From contig JBDIBB010000005.1 of assembly GCA_039812685.1 (NCBI GenBank), forward strand, positions 1 through 60,668: a stretch of DNA of 60,668 bases, written 5' to 3'. Source of the DNA: JBDIBB01 sp039812685. Lineage in GTDB: Bacteria > Acidobacteriota > Vicinamibacteria > Vicinamibacterales > JAFNAJ01. Made by a program: the position numbers and the translations under genes. Below are positions 33,870 through 45,363 of this stretch, one piece after another; within the stretch, counting starts at the first letter, position 1, and every line of letters starts with the position of its first letter. The notes under the pieces are model-generated. The model searched no databases, was not told the DNA's origin, and worked only from the letters and a program-made list of their open reading frames with translations.

Positions 33870-34652
33870 ATGAGCTACGACACCCTTCTCCTCGCCCGCG
33901 ACGGAGCGGTGGCCACCATCACGGTGAACCGTCCCGCGAAGCTCAACGCCCTCGACGCGCGCACGATCGACGATCTGCGGCGGGCGATGCTCGAGCTGCG
34001 TCACGATGAAACCGTCCGGGCGGTGATCGTGACCGGGGCCGGCGAGCGCGCCTTCGTCGCCGGGGCCGACATCTCGGAGCTGGCGGCGGCGACGCCGGTG
34101 AGCGGTCGCGGCCTGGCCCTGCGCGGCCAGCACGTGTTCGACCTGGTGGAGCACCTCGGCAAGCCCACGATCGCGGCCATCAACGGGGTGGCGCTCGGCG
34201 GCGGGTGCGAGCTGGCGATGGCGTGCACGTTCCGCCTGGCGGCCGACACGGCACGACTGGGCCAGCCCGAGATCGACCTGGGCATCATTCCCGGATATGG
34301 CGGAACGCAGCGGCTGCCCCGGCTCGTCGGGCGCGATCGCGCGATGGACCTCGTGTTGACGGGTCGTCACGTCGCCGCCGCCGAGGCGCTGGCGATCGGG
34401 CTGGTCACACGCGTCGTGCCGGCCGCCCGCCTGATGGACGAGGCGCGCGCGCTCGCCGACGCGCTGGCGGCCAAGCCGCCGGTCGCCCTGAAGCTGGCGA
34501 TGGATGCGATCAACGGCGGGCTGGCGCTGCCGCTGGCCGACGGCTGCGCGCTGGAGGCCTCGCTGTTCGCCCTCGCCATCGCTTCCGACGACATGAAGGA
34601 AGGCACGCGCGCGTTCCTCGAGAAGCGCAAGCCGGTGTTCAAGGGCCGCTGA
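33870..34652 (+). CDS. Enoyl-CoA hydratase (crotonase family)
   Basis: Hydrates 2-enoyl-CoA in beta-oxidation. Both catalytic glutamates are present: GVALGGGCELAMA (Glu144 equivalent) and LGQPEIDLGIIPGYGGTQRL (Glu164 equivalent). The oxyanion-hole segment AFVAGADISEL is also seen. The 260-residue length is typical. ATG 33870 begins the conserved sequence. It is followed closely by ribH and nusB, unrelated to fatty acids, so cotranscription need not mean a shared pathway. Confidence 0.92.
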   Translation: MSYDTLLLARDGAVATITVNRPAKLNALDARTIDDLRRAMLELRHDETVRAVIVTGAGERAFVAGADISELAAATPVSGRGLALRGQHVFDLVEHLGKPTIAAINGVALGGGCELAMACTFRLAADTARLGQPEIDLGIIPGYGGTQRLPRLVGRDRAMDLVLTGRHVAAAEALAIGLVTRVVPAARLMDEARALADALAAKPPVALKLAMDAINGGLALPLADGCALEASLFALAIASDDMKEGTRAFLEKRKPVFKGR

Positions 34653-34669
34653 GCGACGACGAGGCCGCC

Positions 34670-35167
34670 ATGCGCACCGACCAGGCGCCGTCCACGCCGC
34701 TGCCGGCGGCTCACGGCATGCACATCGCCGTCGTCGTCTCGCGATTCAACCCCGAGATCACCCGTTCGCTGCGCGCGGGCGCCGAGGACGCGCTGCGCGC
34801 CGCCTCGACGTTCCGCGTGGACGTGCACGAGGTGCCCGGCGCCTTCGAACTGCCGCTGGCCGCGCGGGTGGCGGCCACCTCGCGCCAGTTCGACGCCGTG
34901 GTGTGCCTGGGGTGCCTGGTGCGCGGCGAGACGCCGCACTTCGATTACATCGCGTCGGCGGTGGCCCACGGGCTCACGCGGGTCTCGCTCGACACCGGCG
35001 TGCCGGTGGCCTTTGGCGTGCTCACCACCGACACGATCGAGCAGGCGAAGGCGCGGTCCCTGCCCGACCAGACCAACAAGGGCTGGGAGGCCGCGCTGGC
35101 CGCCGTGGAAATGGTGCACGTGCTGCGACGGATGGCCGACCAGACACTGCCGCCGCTCAGGGTCTGA
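34670..35167 (+). CDS. ribH: 6,7-dimethyl-8-ribityllumazine synthase
   Basis: Penultimate enzyme of riboflavin synthesis; it condenses the ribityl-uracil with dihydroxybutanone phosphate and forms a 60-mer or pentamer. The 165-residue protein shows AVVVSRFNPEITRSLRAGA, VHEVPGAFELPLAAR and CLVRGETPHFDYIASAV with the catalytic His. ATG 34670 is supported by length. Only one base separates it from nusB, the common ribH-nusB order. Confidence 0.95.
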   Translation: MRTDQAPSTPLPAAHGMHIAVVVSRFNPEITRSLRAGAEDALRAASTFRVDVHEVPGAFELPLAARVAATSRQFDAVVCLGCLVRGETPHFDYIASAVAHGLTRVSLDTGVPVAFGVLTTDTIEQAKARSLPDQTNKGWEAALAAVEMVHVLRRMADQTLPPLRV

Positions 35168-35168
35168 C

Positions 35169-35606
35169 GTGGAGCCCGATCTCGCCGATCCCAGGCGTCG
35201 CGCCCGCGAGTCGGCGCTGCAGATGCTCTACCAGTGGGAGGTCGGACGCCTCGACCTCCCCGAGGTGTTCGAGACGTTCCCGCGCGTGCGGCCGGTCCGG
35301 CTCGATGCCGCGCACGAGGCGTTCGCGCAGGCGCTGGCGCGGGCCGTCGTCGCGCGGCTGGGCGAGGTGGACGGCCTCATCGACGCGCGGACCGACAACT
35401 GGCGGTTCGAGCGGCTGGCCGTCATCGATCGTCTCGTGCTGCGGCTGGCCGTCGCCGAGATGCTCGAATGGCCGGAGACGCCGCCGGTGGCGGTGCTGAA
35501 CGAGGCCCTCGAACTCGCCCGTCGCTACAGCGGCGAGGCCGCGGTGAAGTTCGTCAACGGCGTGCTCGACGCCGTGCGGCGCGAGATCGAGTCGCGCCGC
35601 GCCTGA
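35169..35606 (+). CDS. nusB: Transcription antitermination factor NusB
   Basis: RNA-binding helical protein of 145 residues that acts in rRNA antitermination with NusE. Recognised by RRRARESALQMLYQWEVG at the start and WRFERLAVIDRLVLRLAVAE, then PVAVLNEALELARRYSGE and KFVNGVLDAV, the family signatures. It starts at GTG 35169, directly after the ribH stop. lysS follows after 18 bases. Confidence 0.95.
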   Translation: MEPDLADPRRRARESALQMLYQWEVGRLDLPEVFETFPRVRPVRLDAAHEAFAQALARAVVARLGEVDGLIDARTDNWRFERLAVIDRLVLRLAVAEMLEWPETPPVAVLNEALELARRYSGEAAVKFVNGVLDAVRREIESRRA

Positions 35607-35624
35607 TCCCGACCCTGGAACCCG

Positions 35625-37163
35625 ATGTCACAGGAAAGCGACCTCCTCGCCCAGCGGCGCGCCAACCTCGAGGCCCTGGTGGCGCTCGGCGTGCCCCCCT
35701 ATCCGCACCGGTTCGACGCGACCTTGAGCGTGTCGGCGCTCGTCGAGGCCCACGGCGGGCGCGGCGCCGGGGATCTCGAGGCCGCCGGCCTGCGCGCCGC
35801 CGTGGCCGGACGCGTGCTCGGCATCCGCAGCTTCGGCAAGGCGCTGTTCCTCGTCATCTCCGACGGCCGCGCCCGCGTGCAGGCCTACCTGCGGCAGGAC
35901 GCGCTGCCGGCCCGCGACTTCGCCGCCGCGAGGCTGCTCGACTTCGGCGACCTCGTGGGCGTCGAGGGGCGCCTGTTCCGCACCCGGACCGACGAGTTCT
36001 CGGTGTGGGCCGCGTCGCTGACGCTGCTGGCCAAGGCGCTGCAGCCGCTGCCCGAGAAGTGGCACGGCCTCCAGGATCTGGAGACGCGCTACCGCCAGCG
36101 GTATCTCGACCTCATCGTCAATCCCGAGTCGCGGCAGGTGTTCGAGATCCGCAGCCGCGCGATCAAGGCCATCCGCGACTACTACGAGGCGCACGGGTTC
36201 CTCGAGGTGGAGACGCCGATGATGCAGCCCATCGCCGGCGGGGCGCTCGCGCGCCCGTTCGTCACCCACCACAACGCCCTCGACATGCGGCTGTTCCTCC
36301 GCATCGCGCCCGAGCTCTACCTGAAGCGCCTCACGGTGGGCGGCATCGAGCGCGTGTTCGAGATCAACCGGAACTTCCGGAACGAGGGGATCTCCACCCA
36401 GCACAACCCCGAGTTCACCATGCTCGAGTCGTACCAGGCCTACGCCGACTATCAGGACGTGATGGCCATGATCGAGGACCTGCTGGTCTCGATCACGCGA
36501 CAGGTGCTCGGGACCGACGATCTGCCGTTCGGCGGGCACACGATCGCGATGCGGGCGCCGTTTGCGCGCCTCTCGCTGCGCGCGGCCGCCGCCGAGCGGG
36601 CCGCCGCGCAACTGGGCCGGACGGTGACTGAAGCCGACCTGCGCGATCGTGACCGGGCCGCCGGGATCGCCGGCCAGCTGGGCGTAGACGTCGCGCCGGG
36701 AGCCGGCGCGGGCAAGATCGCCACCGACGTGTTCGAGCACCTGTGGCAGGCGTCGCTGATCCAGCCGACCTACGTGCACGACTTCCCGACCGAGGTGTCG
36801 CCGCTCTCCAAGCAGCGTGACGATGACCCGGACACCGTGGAGCGGTTCGAGCTGTACATCGGTGGCTTTGAAGTCGCCAACGGCTTCAGCGAGCTCAACG
36901 ACCCGGTCGAACAGCGTCGGCGGTTCGAGGATCAACTCCGCCAGCGCGCGGCGGGTGACGCCGAGGCCCATGCGATGGACGAGGACTACATCCGCGCGCT
37001 CGAGCACGGCCTGCCGCCCACGGGCGGCGTCGGCATCGGCATCGATCGGCTGGTGATGCTGCTCTCCAACAGCGCGTCGATCCGCGATGTGATCCTGTTC
37101 CCGCTCATGCGGCCCCGCGCCAACGTGCCGGCGCCGGCCCCGACGGCCGAAGGGGAGTCGTAG
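35625..37163 (+). CDS. lysS: Lysyl-tRNA synthetase, class II
   Basis: Charges tRNA-Lys. An N-terminal OB-fold tRNA anticodon-binding domain (AVAGRVLGIRSFGKALFLVI) precedes the class II catalytic core. Motif 2 is FEINRNFRNEGISTQHNPEF and motif 3 is GVGIGIDRLVMLL. Also seen is RYLDLIVNPESRQVF. The 512-residue length is normal. The last ~15 residues are Pro/Ala-rich. Its stop is followed directly by an array of AAGCCCC/CAGGCCC heptamers. Confidence 0.97.
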   Translation: MSQESDLLAQRRANLEALVALGVPPYPHRFDATLSVSALVEAHGGRGAGDLEAAGLRAAVAGRVLGIRSFGKALFLVISDGRARVQAYLRQDALPARDFAAARLLDFGDLVGVEGRLFRTRTDEFSVWAASLTLLAKALQPLPEKWHGLQDLETRYRQRYLDLIVNPESRQVFEIRSRAIKAIRDYYEAHGFLEVETPMMQPIAGGALARPFVTHHNALDMRLFLRIAPELYLKRLTVGGIERVFEINRNFRNEGISTQHNPEFTMLESYQAYADYQDVMAMIEDLLVSITRQVLGTDDLPFGGHTIAMRAPFARLSLRAAAAERAAAQLGRTVTEADLRDRDRAAGIAGQLGVDVAPGAGAGKIATDVFEHLWQASLIQPTYVHDFPTEVSPLSKQRDDDPDTVERFELYIGGFEVANGFSELNDPVEQRRRFEDQLRQRAAGDAEAHAMDEDYIRALEHGLPPTGGVGIGIDRLVMLLSNSASIRDVILFPLMRPRANVPAPAPTAEGES

Positions 37164-37210
37164 GTCCCAGGCCCCAGGCCCCAGGCCTCAAGCCCCAAGC
37201 CCCAAGCCCC
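37164..37210. repeat. Heptamer array (CAGGCCC / AAGCCCC), copy 1
   Basis: The whole spacer between the lysS stop and the lolC/E start is a run of 7-base units, first CAGGCCC-type then AAGCCCC-type. The last 25 bases (37186-37210) are identical to 56228-56252 upstream of miaA. Both arrays fill the short gap between two codirectional genes. Confidence 0.85.
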
Positions 37211-37212
37211 TG

Positions 37213-38448
37213 ATGCCGCTCCCCTTCGAGTTCCACGTCGCGCTGCGCTACCTGTTTGCCAGGCGCAAGCAGGCGTTCATCTCGCTGATCTCGCTGATCT
37301 CGACCATCGGCGTCGGGGTGGGCGTGATGGCGCTCATCATCGCGCTCGCGCTGATGACCGGACTGCAGGGAGAGATTCGCGACCGCATCGTCGGATCGGC
37401 CGCGCACGTGTACGTGTGGAAGATCGGCGAGGGCGGCATCGCCGACTATCGGGCGGAAGTGGCCCGGCTGGGCGCCCAGCCCGGCATCGTCGGCGCCGCC
37501 CCGGCGATTCTCGGAAAAGCGCTGGTGTCGACCGACAAGGGCGAGGCGTTCGTCGACCTGAAGGGCGTGGATCCGCGGCTCGAACCCCAGGTCACCGACG
37601 TCGCCCGGGCCATGCAGCAGGGCTCGTTCGACGCACTGGCCGCCGAAGGCGACGAGGCGCCTGACGGCATCGTCATCGGCCGCGATCTCGCGTCACAGCT
37701 CGGCGTGTCAGTGGGCGACATGGTGACGCTGCTCACCCCGCACGGATCGCTCTCACCCATGGGGATGATGCCGCGGACGCGCCGGCTGCGCGTGGTGGGC
37801 GTCTTCAGCCTCGGCCTGTTCCAGTTCGACTCGGCCTACGGCTTCGTGTCGCTGCCGGTCGCCCGGCGCATGCTCGATCGCCCGAACGTCGACTTCATCC
37901 AGTTGCGGGTGGACGACATCTACGCCGCGCCGGCGATCGCCGATCGCCTCGCCGCGACGCTCGGGCCGGGCTATCTCACGCAGGACTGGGCCGACATGAA
38001 CAAGTCGCTCTTCTCGGCGCTGTGGATCGAGAAGGTGGCCATCGGCATCACGATCGGGCTGATCGTGGCCGTGGCGGCGCTGAACATCGTCGCCTCGCTC
38101 GTCCTGCTCGTGATGGAGAAGAGCCGCGACATCGCCATCCTGAAGACGATGGGCGCCTCAGCCTCGAGCATCATGCGCGTCTTCATGCTGCAGGGGCTCG
38201 CCATCGGGCTGGTGGGCACCGGCGCCGGCGCCACGCTCGGCTTCGCCACCTGCCGGGTGCTCGATCGCTACCGGCTGATCCGGGTGCCGATGGACGTCTA
38301 CCAGGTGTCGTACGTGCCCTTCACGATCGAGCCGCTCGACTTCGCGTTGGTGGTGGCCGGCGCGGTGGTCGTGTGCTTCGTGGCGACGCTCTACCCGTCG
38401 CGCCAGGCCGCGGCACTGGACCCGGCCCAGGCCCTCCGCTACCAGTAG
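37213..38448 (+). CDS. lolC: LolC/LolE-family lipoprotein-releasing permease
   Basis: Inner-membrane subunit of the ABC machine that extracts mature lipoproteins for transfer to LolA. Four membrane segments are visible: one N-terminal (LISTIGVGVGVMALIIALAL), then three near the C-terminus (IGLIVAVAALNIVASLVLLV, GLAIGLVGTGAGATLGFA, FALVVAGAVVVCFVATLYP). A periplasmic MacB-like domain lies between. The conserved KSRDIAILKTMGAS coupling loop is present. Only one permease gene is visible before lolD, so it may act as a homodimer or with a partner elsewhere. ATG 37213 follows the heptamer array. Confidence 0.92.
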   Translation: MPLPFEFHVALRYLFARRKQAFISLISLISTIGVGVGVMALIIALALMTGLQGEIRDRIVGSAAHVYVWKIGEGGIADYRAEVARLGAQPGIVGAAPAILGKALVSTDKGEAFVDLKGVDPRLEPQVTDVARAMQQGSFDALAAEGDEAPDGIVIGRDLASQLGVSVGDMVTLLTPHGSLSPMGMMPRTRRLRVVGVFSLGLFQFDSAYGFVSLPVARRMLDRPNVDFIQLRVDDIYAAPAIADRLAATLGPGYLTQDWADMNKSLFSALWIEKVAIGITIGLIVAVAALNIVASLVLLVMEKSRDIAILKTMGASASSIMRVFMLQGLAIGLVGTGAGATLGFATCRVLDRYRLIRVPMDVYQVSYVPFTIEPLDFALVVAGAVVVCFVATLYPSRQAAALDPAQALRYQ

Positions 38449-38475
38449 TAGCGCGCGGGTCGCGCGGATCAACCT

Positions 38476-38549
38476 GAGCAACCTGCGCGATCCCCGCAGC
38501 GGCGACGCGCAGGCTTGCCGAAGGCTTCGCAGAGCAACCTGCGCGATCC
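38476..38549. repeat. 18-base direct repeat between lolC/E and lolD
   Basis: GAGCAACCTGCGCGATCC occurs at 38476-38493 and again at 38532-38549 within the 178-base spacer. Their start-to-start distance is 56 bases. No gene is visible in the spacer. A -10-like TACGAT at 38596-38601 precedes lolD. Confidence 0.75.
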
Positions 38550-38626
38550 GCCGCGCGCCACGGCGCGGGTGGCGCCCGTCGCGCGCGTGTCGGGCTACGA
38601 TAGAGCGCACGCCGTCGCGTGGGCCG

Positions 38627-39301
<675 letters not shown>

Positions 39302-39375
39302 GCCGGCGTCCGGCGCGCCGCGCGGTGTGGCGTCCGGCTGGCCCGTCATGCCCCGGTCCGGGCCCGGCGTTGCCC

Positions 39376-39381
39376 TATAAT
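39376..39381 (+). promoter_or_regulatory. Candidate -10 element (TATAAT) for clpC
   Basis: A perfect TATAAT in TGCCCTATAATGAG, 52 bases before the clpC ATG. No TTGACA-like -35 is seen at 16-18 bases, and no HAIR or CIRCE-like palindrome was noticed. Confidence 0.5.
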
Positions 39382-39432
39382 GAGACGGTCGTCCCCGGCT
39401 TCACAGACACGGACCATCACGGGGTTGCGGTA

Positions 39433-41871
<2,439 letters not shown>

Positions 41872-41916
41872 AGCGTCTTTTCCCTGTAGACTCGTCGCTT
41901 GGCCTGCCCACGGGGG

Positions 41917-41939
41917 GGCCGCAGGCTCTCCCTGCGGCC
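41917..41939 (+). terminator. Hairpin after clpC
   Basis: GGCCGCAGG (41917-41925), a five-base loop and CCTGCGGCC (41931-41939) make a perfect 9-bp stem 45 bases after the clpC stop. There is no strong T tract. It may end the clpC transcript or lie in the bamA leader. Confidence 0.5.
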
Positions 41940-41981
41940 GGCTTGTGTCCAGGCCGGCGGCTCCTGCGGAACCTTACGCCC

Positions 41982-44648
41982 TTGACGATTCGCTGGCTTC
42001 CACTGCTCGTGTGCGCCGGAACCCTTGCGGCCCCGGCCCTGGCCCAGACGCCCCAGCCCGCATCCCCCGCGCCTTCGGTCCAGGAGACTGGTGCCCAGAC
42101 GCCGCCAGCGCCCGTCATCCAGTGCGGCCAGCCCGTGCCGCCGCCGCGCGCGCTGCCGCCGGCCGGCTCCGGTCCCGTGCTCTACACGATCGCACCCTGC
42201 TTCCTGAAGCAGGGCGGCACGTCGGTCGTCGAGCCGCAGACCTACCTCTACTACATCCAGACGCGGCCCAGCCGGCCGTCGGCCGGCGTCTGGGTGCCGT
42301 GGGACGAGGCCACCGAGAAGAGCGTGCTCGACGACTTCCGGCGGCTGTGGGCGACCAACTTCCTCGACGACCTCTCGATCGTCGTCGACGACTACCGCTT
42401 CGAGAACGGCGTCGTCGGCAAGCTGGTGACCTACCACATGGAGGAGCGCCAGCGAATCAAGATCGTCGACTACGTCGGCACCGCCAAGCTCGAGCAGACG
42501 AAGATCGACGAGAAGCTGAAGGAAGGGGGGCTGCAGGTGCGGCTCGATTCCTTCATCGATCCCAGCCTCGTGCGGCGAATCGAGGGCGTGATCCGCGGCA
42601 TGCTGGCCGAGAAGGGCTACCTCGACGGCCGCGTGTCGCACGAGGTGAAGGACGTCGGCGGCGGGCCGAAGGTCGTGCACCTCACCTTCCACATCTCCGA
42701 GGGACCCCAGTACAAGATCTCGGACATCGAGTTCGTCGGCAACCAGGCGATCGGCGACGGCCGGCTGGCCCGGAAGATGAAAACGAACAAGAAGCGGTGG
42801 TTTCTGTCCTTCATCACCGGGCGCGGCACCTACCTCGAGGACAAGTTCGAGGAGGATGCCGAGAAGGTGGTGGAGTACTACCGCGACCGCGGGTACATCG
42901 CGGCGCGCGTCGATCAGCCCGAGGTGAAGACGCTGGAGGACGCCACCGACGGCAAGACGCGCTACGTCCAGTTGCGGATCCCCGTCCGCGAGGGCAACCG
43001 GTATCGCGTCGGCGAGTTCGACTTCGAGGGCAACACCGTCGTCAAGAGCGAGGGGCTGCGGCCGCTGTTCAAGGTCAAGCCCGGCGACTACTACGCCGAG
43101 AAGCACATCCGCAAGGGGCTCGAGAAGGCGCGCGAGGTGTACGGCGCCGGCGGCTACTTCGAGTTCACGGGGTATCCCGACCTGCGGCCGCGCGACATGC
43201 CCAACCCCGACGATCCCGACGCCGCCACGGCCGCGGCCGCCGGTCCACCCATCGTCGACGTGGTGATGCGGATGCAGGAGGGCAAGCAGTACTTCGTGAA
43301 CCGCATCACGTTTCTCGGCAACAACACCACGCGCGACAACGTGATCCGGCGCGAGATGCGGCTGTACGAGAACGGCGTGTTCAACACCGAGGCGTTGAAG
43401 TTCAGCGTGAAGCGGCTCAACCAGCTCGGCTACTTCAAGAACCTCGAGGGCGACGCCATCAAGGTGGACAAGACGGCCGGCGCCGACAACAAGGTGGACG
43501 TCACGCTCAAGTTCGAGGAGCAGAACCGCAACCAGCTCACCTTCGGCGCGGGCGTGTCGCAGTACGACGGGTTCTTCGGCCAGCTCTCGTTCCAGACGGC
43601 CAACTTCATGGGCCGCGGCGAGACGCTCACCTTCGCGATCCAGGCCGGCAGCCGCGCGAAGAACTACCAGATCGCCTTCTCCGAGCCGTTCCTCTTCGAC
43701 CGCCCCATCACCGCCGGGTTCGACGTCTTCAAGCGCGAGCTGCGCTACATCAACCAGTTCACGCAGAAGTCGACGGGCGGCAACATCGTGTTCGGATACC
43801 CGCTGGCCGACTTCACGCGCGGCTTCCTCAGCTACAGCTACGAGGGCGTGACGATCAGCGACCTGAACCCGCTCTACAACGATCCGGCCTTCGTGCAGGG
43901 CAACCCGTTTCTCGCCGACGCGCTCCTGCAGGGGCAGGGCGGCAAGCGGCGCATCAGCAAGATCACCCCCAGCTTCGTCCACAACACCGTGGACAACCCG
44001 ATCTTCCCGACGGCCGGCCGGCGCCTCACGGTGTCGAGCGACCTGGCGGGCCTGGGCGGCAACGTGAACTTCGTGAAGCCGCGTGTGGAGGGCGTCTGGT
44101 ACATCCAGCAGAACCGGCGCATCTCGATCGGCCTCCGCGGGCAGTTCGAGTACCTCAAGCCCTACGGCACCACGAAGGCGATCCCGATCTTCGAGCGGCT
44201 CGTGCTGGGCGGCGAGTACAGCGTGCGCGGCTTCGACCTGCGGTCCATCGGCCCCCGCGATCCCGCGACCGCGCTGGTCATCGGCGGCAACAAGAGCCTG
44301 CTGTTCAACTTCGAGTACCTGATCTCGATTGCGGGGCCGGTCCGCCTGGTGCTGTTCTTCGACGCCGGCCAGGTACCCGACTTCGTGCCGCAGCCGCCGC
44401 CGAACCTCGACGTGACGGGCGTGCCGAGCCTGAACCCGACCGTGGCGCTGCCCGACGGGTACCGCAAGTTCACGTGGGACGGGTTCAAGACCTCCACCGG
44501 CGCCGAGATCCGCTTCTTCATGCCGGTGCTCAACGTCCCGTTCCGGCTGATCTTCGCGGCCAACCCCCAACGTGACGGGGTGCTGGACAACAACCTGCAG
44601 CCGCAGAAGAATTTCACGTTCCGCTTCGCGGTGGGTTCCACCTTCTAG
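41982..44648 (+). CDS. bamA: Outer-membrane protein assembly factor BamA
   Basis: Essential outer-membrane insertase of about 888 residues. Signal peptide (LPLLVCAGTLAAPALAQ), a Pro-rich stretch, then POTRA repeats recognised at RIKIVDYVGTAKLEQTKI, YKISDIEFVGNQAIGDGRLA, YRVGEFDFEGNTVVKSEGL and YFVNRITFLGNNTTRDNVIR, preceded by a degenerate first one. The C-terminal Omp85 barrel has the lid motif SVRGFDLRSIGPRD and ends in Phe (RFAVGSTF). No ATG or GTG fits; TTG 41982 directly before the signal peptide is the inferred start. The order bamA-skp-fabZ-lpxA is the classic outer-membrane biogenesis cluster. Confidence 0.95.
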   Translation: MTIRWLPLLVCAGTLAAPALAQTPQPASPAPSVQETGAQTPPAPVIQCGQPVPPPRALPPAGSGPVLYTIAPCFLKQGGTSVVEPQTYLYYIQTRPSRPSAGVWVPWDEATEKSVLDDFRRLWATNFLDDLSIVVDDYRFENGVVGKLVTYHMEERQRIKIVDYVGTAKLEQTKIDEKLKEGGLQVRLDSFIDPSLVRRIEGVIRGMLAEKGYLDGRVSHEVKDVGGGPKVVHLTFHISEGPQYKISDIEFVGNQAIGDGRLARKMKTNKKRWFLSFITGRGTYLEDKFEEDAEKVVEYYRDRGYIAARVDQPEVKTLEDATDGKTRYVQLRIPVREGNRYRVGEFDFEGNTVVKSEGLRPLFKVKPGDYYAEKHIRKGLEKAREVYGAGGYFEFTGYPDLRPRDMPNPDDPDAATAAAAGPPIVDVVMRMQEGKQYFVNRITFLGNNTTRDNVIRREMRLYENGVFNTEALKFSVKRLNQLGYFKNLEGDAIKVDKTAGADNKVDVTLKFEEQNRNQLTFGAGVSQYDGFFGQLSFQTANFMGRGETLTFAIQAGSRAKNYQIAFSEPFLFDRPITAGFDVFKRELRYINQFTQKSTGGNIVFGYPLADFTRGFLSYSYEGVTISDLNPLYNDPAFVQGNPFLADALLQGQGGKRRISKITPSFVHNTVDNPIFPTAGRRLTVSSDLAGLGGNVNFVKPRVEGVWYIQQNRRISIGLRGQFEYLKPYGTTKAIPIFERLVLGGEYSVRGFDLRSIGPRDPATALVIGGNKSLLFNFEYLISIAGPVRLVLFFDAGQVPDFVPQPPPNLDVTGVPSLNPTVALPDGYRKFTWDGFKTSTGAEIRFFMPVLNVPFRLIFAANPQRDGVLDNNLQPQKNFTFRFAVGSTF

Positions 44649-44678
44649 CCCGCCGCCCACACGAAAGGACACGTTCGC

Positions 44679-45278
44679 ATGAAGTCGTTGGTCTCTGCCC
44701 TCACCCTCGCCGCGGTGCTTGCCGCGGGCTCGGCCCACGCCCAGCAGGCCCAGGCGCCCGCGCAGCCCGCCCCGGCGCAGGCCGCCGCGCCGGCTCTTGC
44801 GCCGTTTCCAGAGGGTGCGAAAATCGCCTTCGTCAACATCCAGCGCATCGCGAACGAATCGCGGGACGGCCAGGCCGCGACGGGCAAGGTGAAGGCGCTC
44901 AACGACAAGAAGGTGGCCGAACTCGCCGAGAAGCAGAAGGCGCTGGCGGCCAGCCAGGAGAAGCTGCAGAAGAGCGCGTCGCTGCTGAGCGATGCGGCCC
45001 GCGGCCAGCTCGAGAAGGAAGTCGAGCGGCAGCAGGTGGAGATCCAGCGCTTCACGCAGGATGCCCAGGCGGAGGTGCAGGAACTCCAGGCGGAGCTGCA
45101 GAACGAGTTCCAGCGGCGGCTGCTGCCCGTGATCAACGTCGTCGCGCAGGAGAAGGGGCTCCACATGATCTTCAGCGTGGCCGACGCGGGCGTCGTCTGG
45201 GCCAACCCCGGGCTCGACGTCACCACCGACATCATCAAGCGATTCGACGAGGCCACCGTCGGCGCGCCGAAGCCGTAA
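44679..45278 (+). CDS. skp: OmpH/Skp-family periplasmic chaperone
   Basis: Trimeric holdase that escorts unfolded outer-membrane proteins to BamA. Signal peptide (SALTLAAVLAAGSAHA), an Ala/Pro/Gln spacer, then KIAFVNIQRIANES, the usual OmpH start, and a long charged coiled coil (KKVAELAEKQKALAASQEKL). It closes with IFSVADAGVVWANPGLDVT and DIIKRFD. The 199-residue length, including the spacer, is normal. It lies 30 bases after bamA; AAAGGA precedes its ATG. Confidence 0.92.
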   Translation: MKSLVSALTLAAVLAAGSAHAQQAQAPAQPAPAQAAAPALAPFPEGAKIAFVNIQRIANESRDGQAATGKVKALNDKKVAELAEKQKALAASQEKLQKSASLLSDAARGQLEKEVERQQVEIQRFTQDAQAEVQELQAELQNEFQRRLLPVINVVAQEKGLHMIFSVADAGVVWANPGLDVTTDIIKRFDEATVGAPKP

Positions 45279-45363
45279 CCCCGATCGACGGGCCACGTCG
45301 GGCACCGGCGGCGCCGTGACCGCCGCCGGGTGCCCGGCCGCCGAGACCCCAGCCGGATCGTCC

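Noticed and set aside
37164..37210. CRISPR-like repeat array
   Set aside because: Units are 7 bases, contiguous and without spacers; no cas genes in the window.
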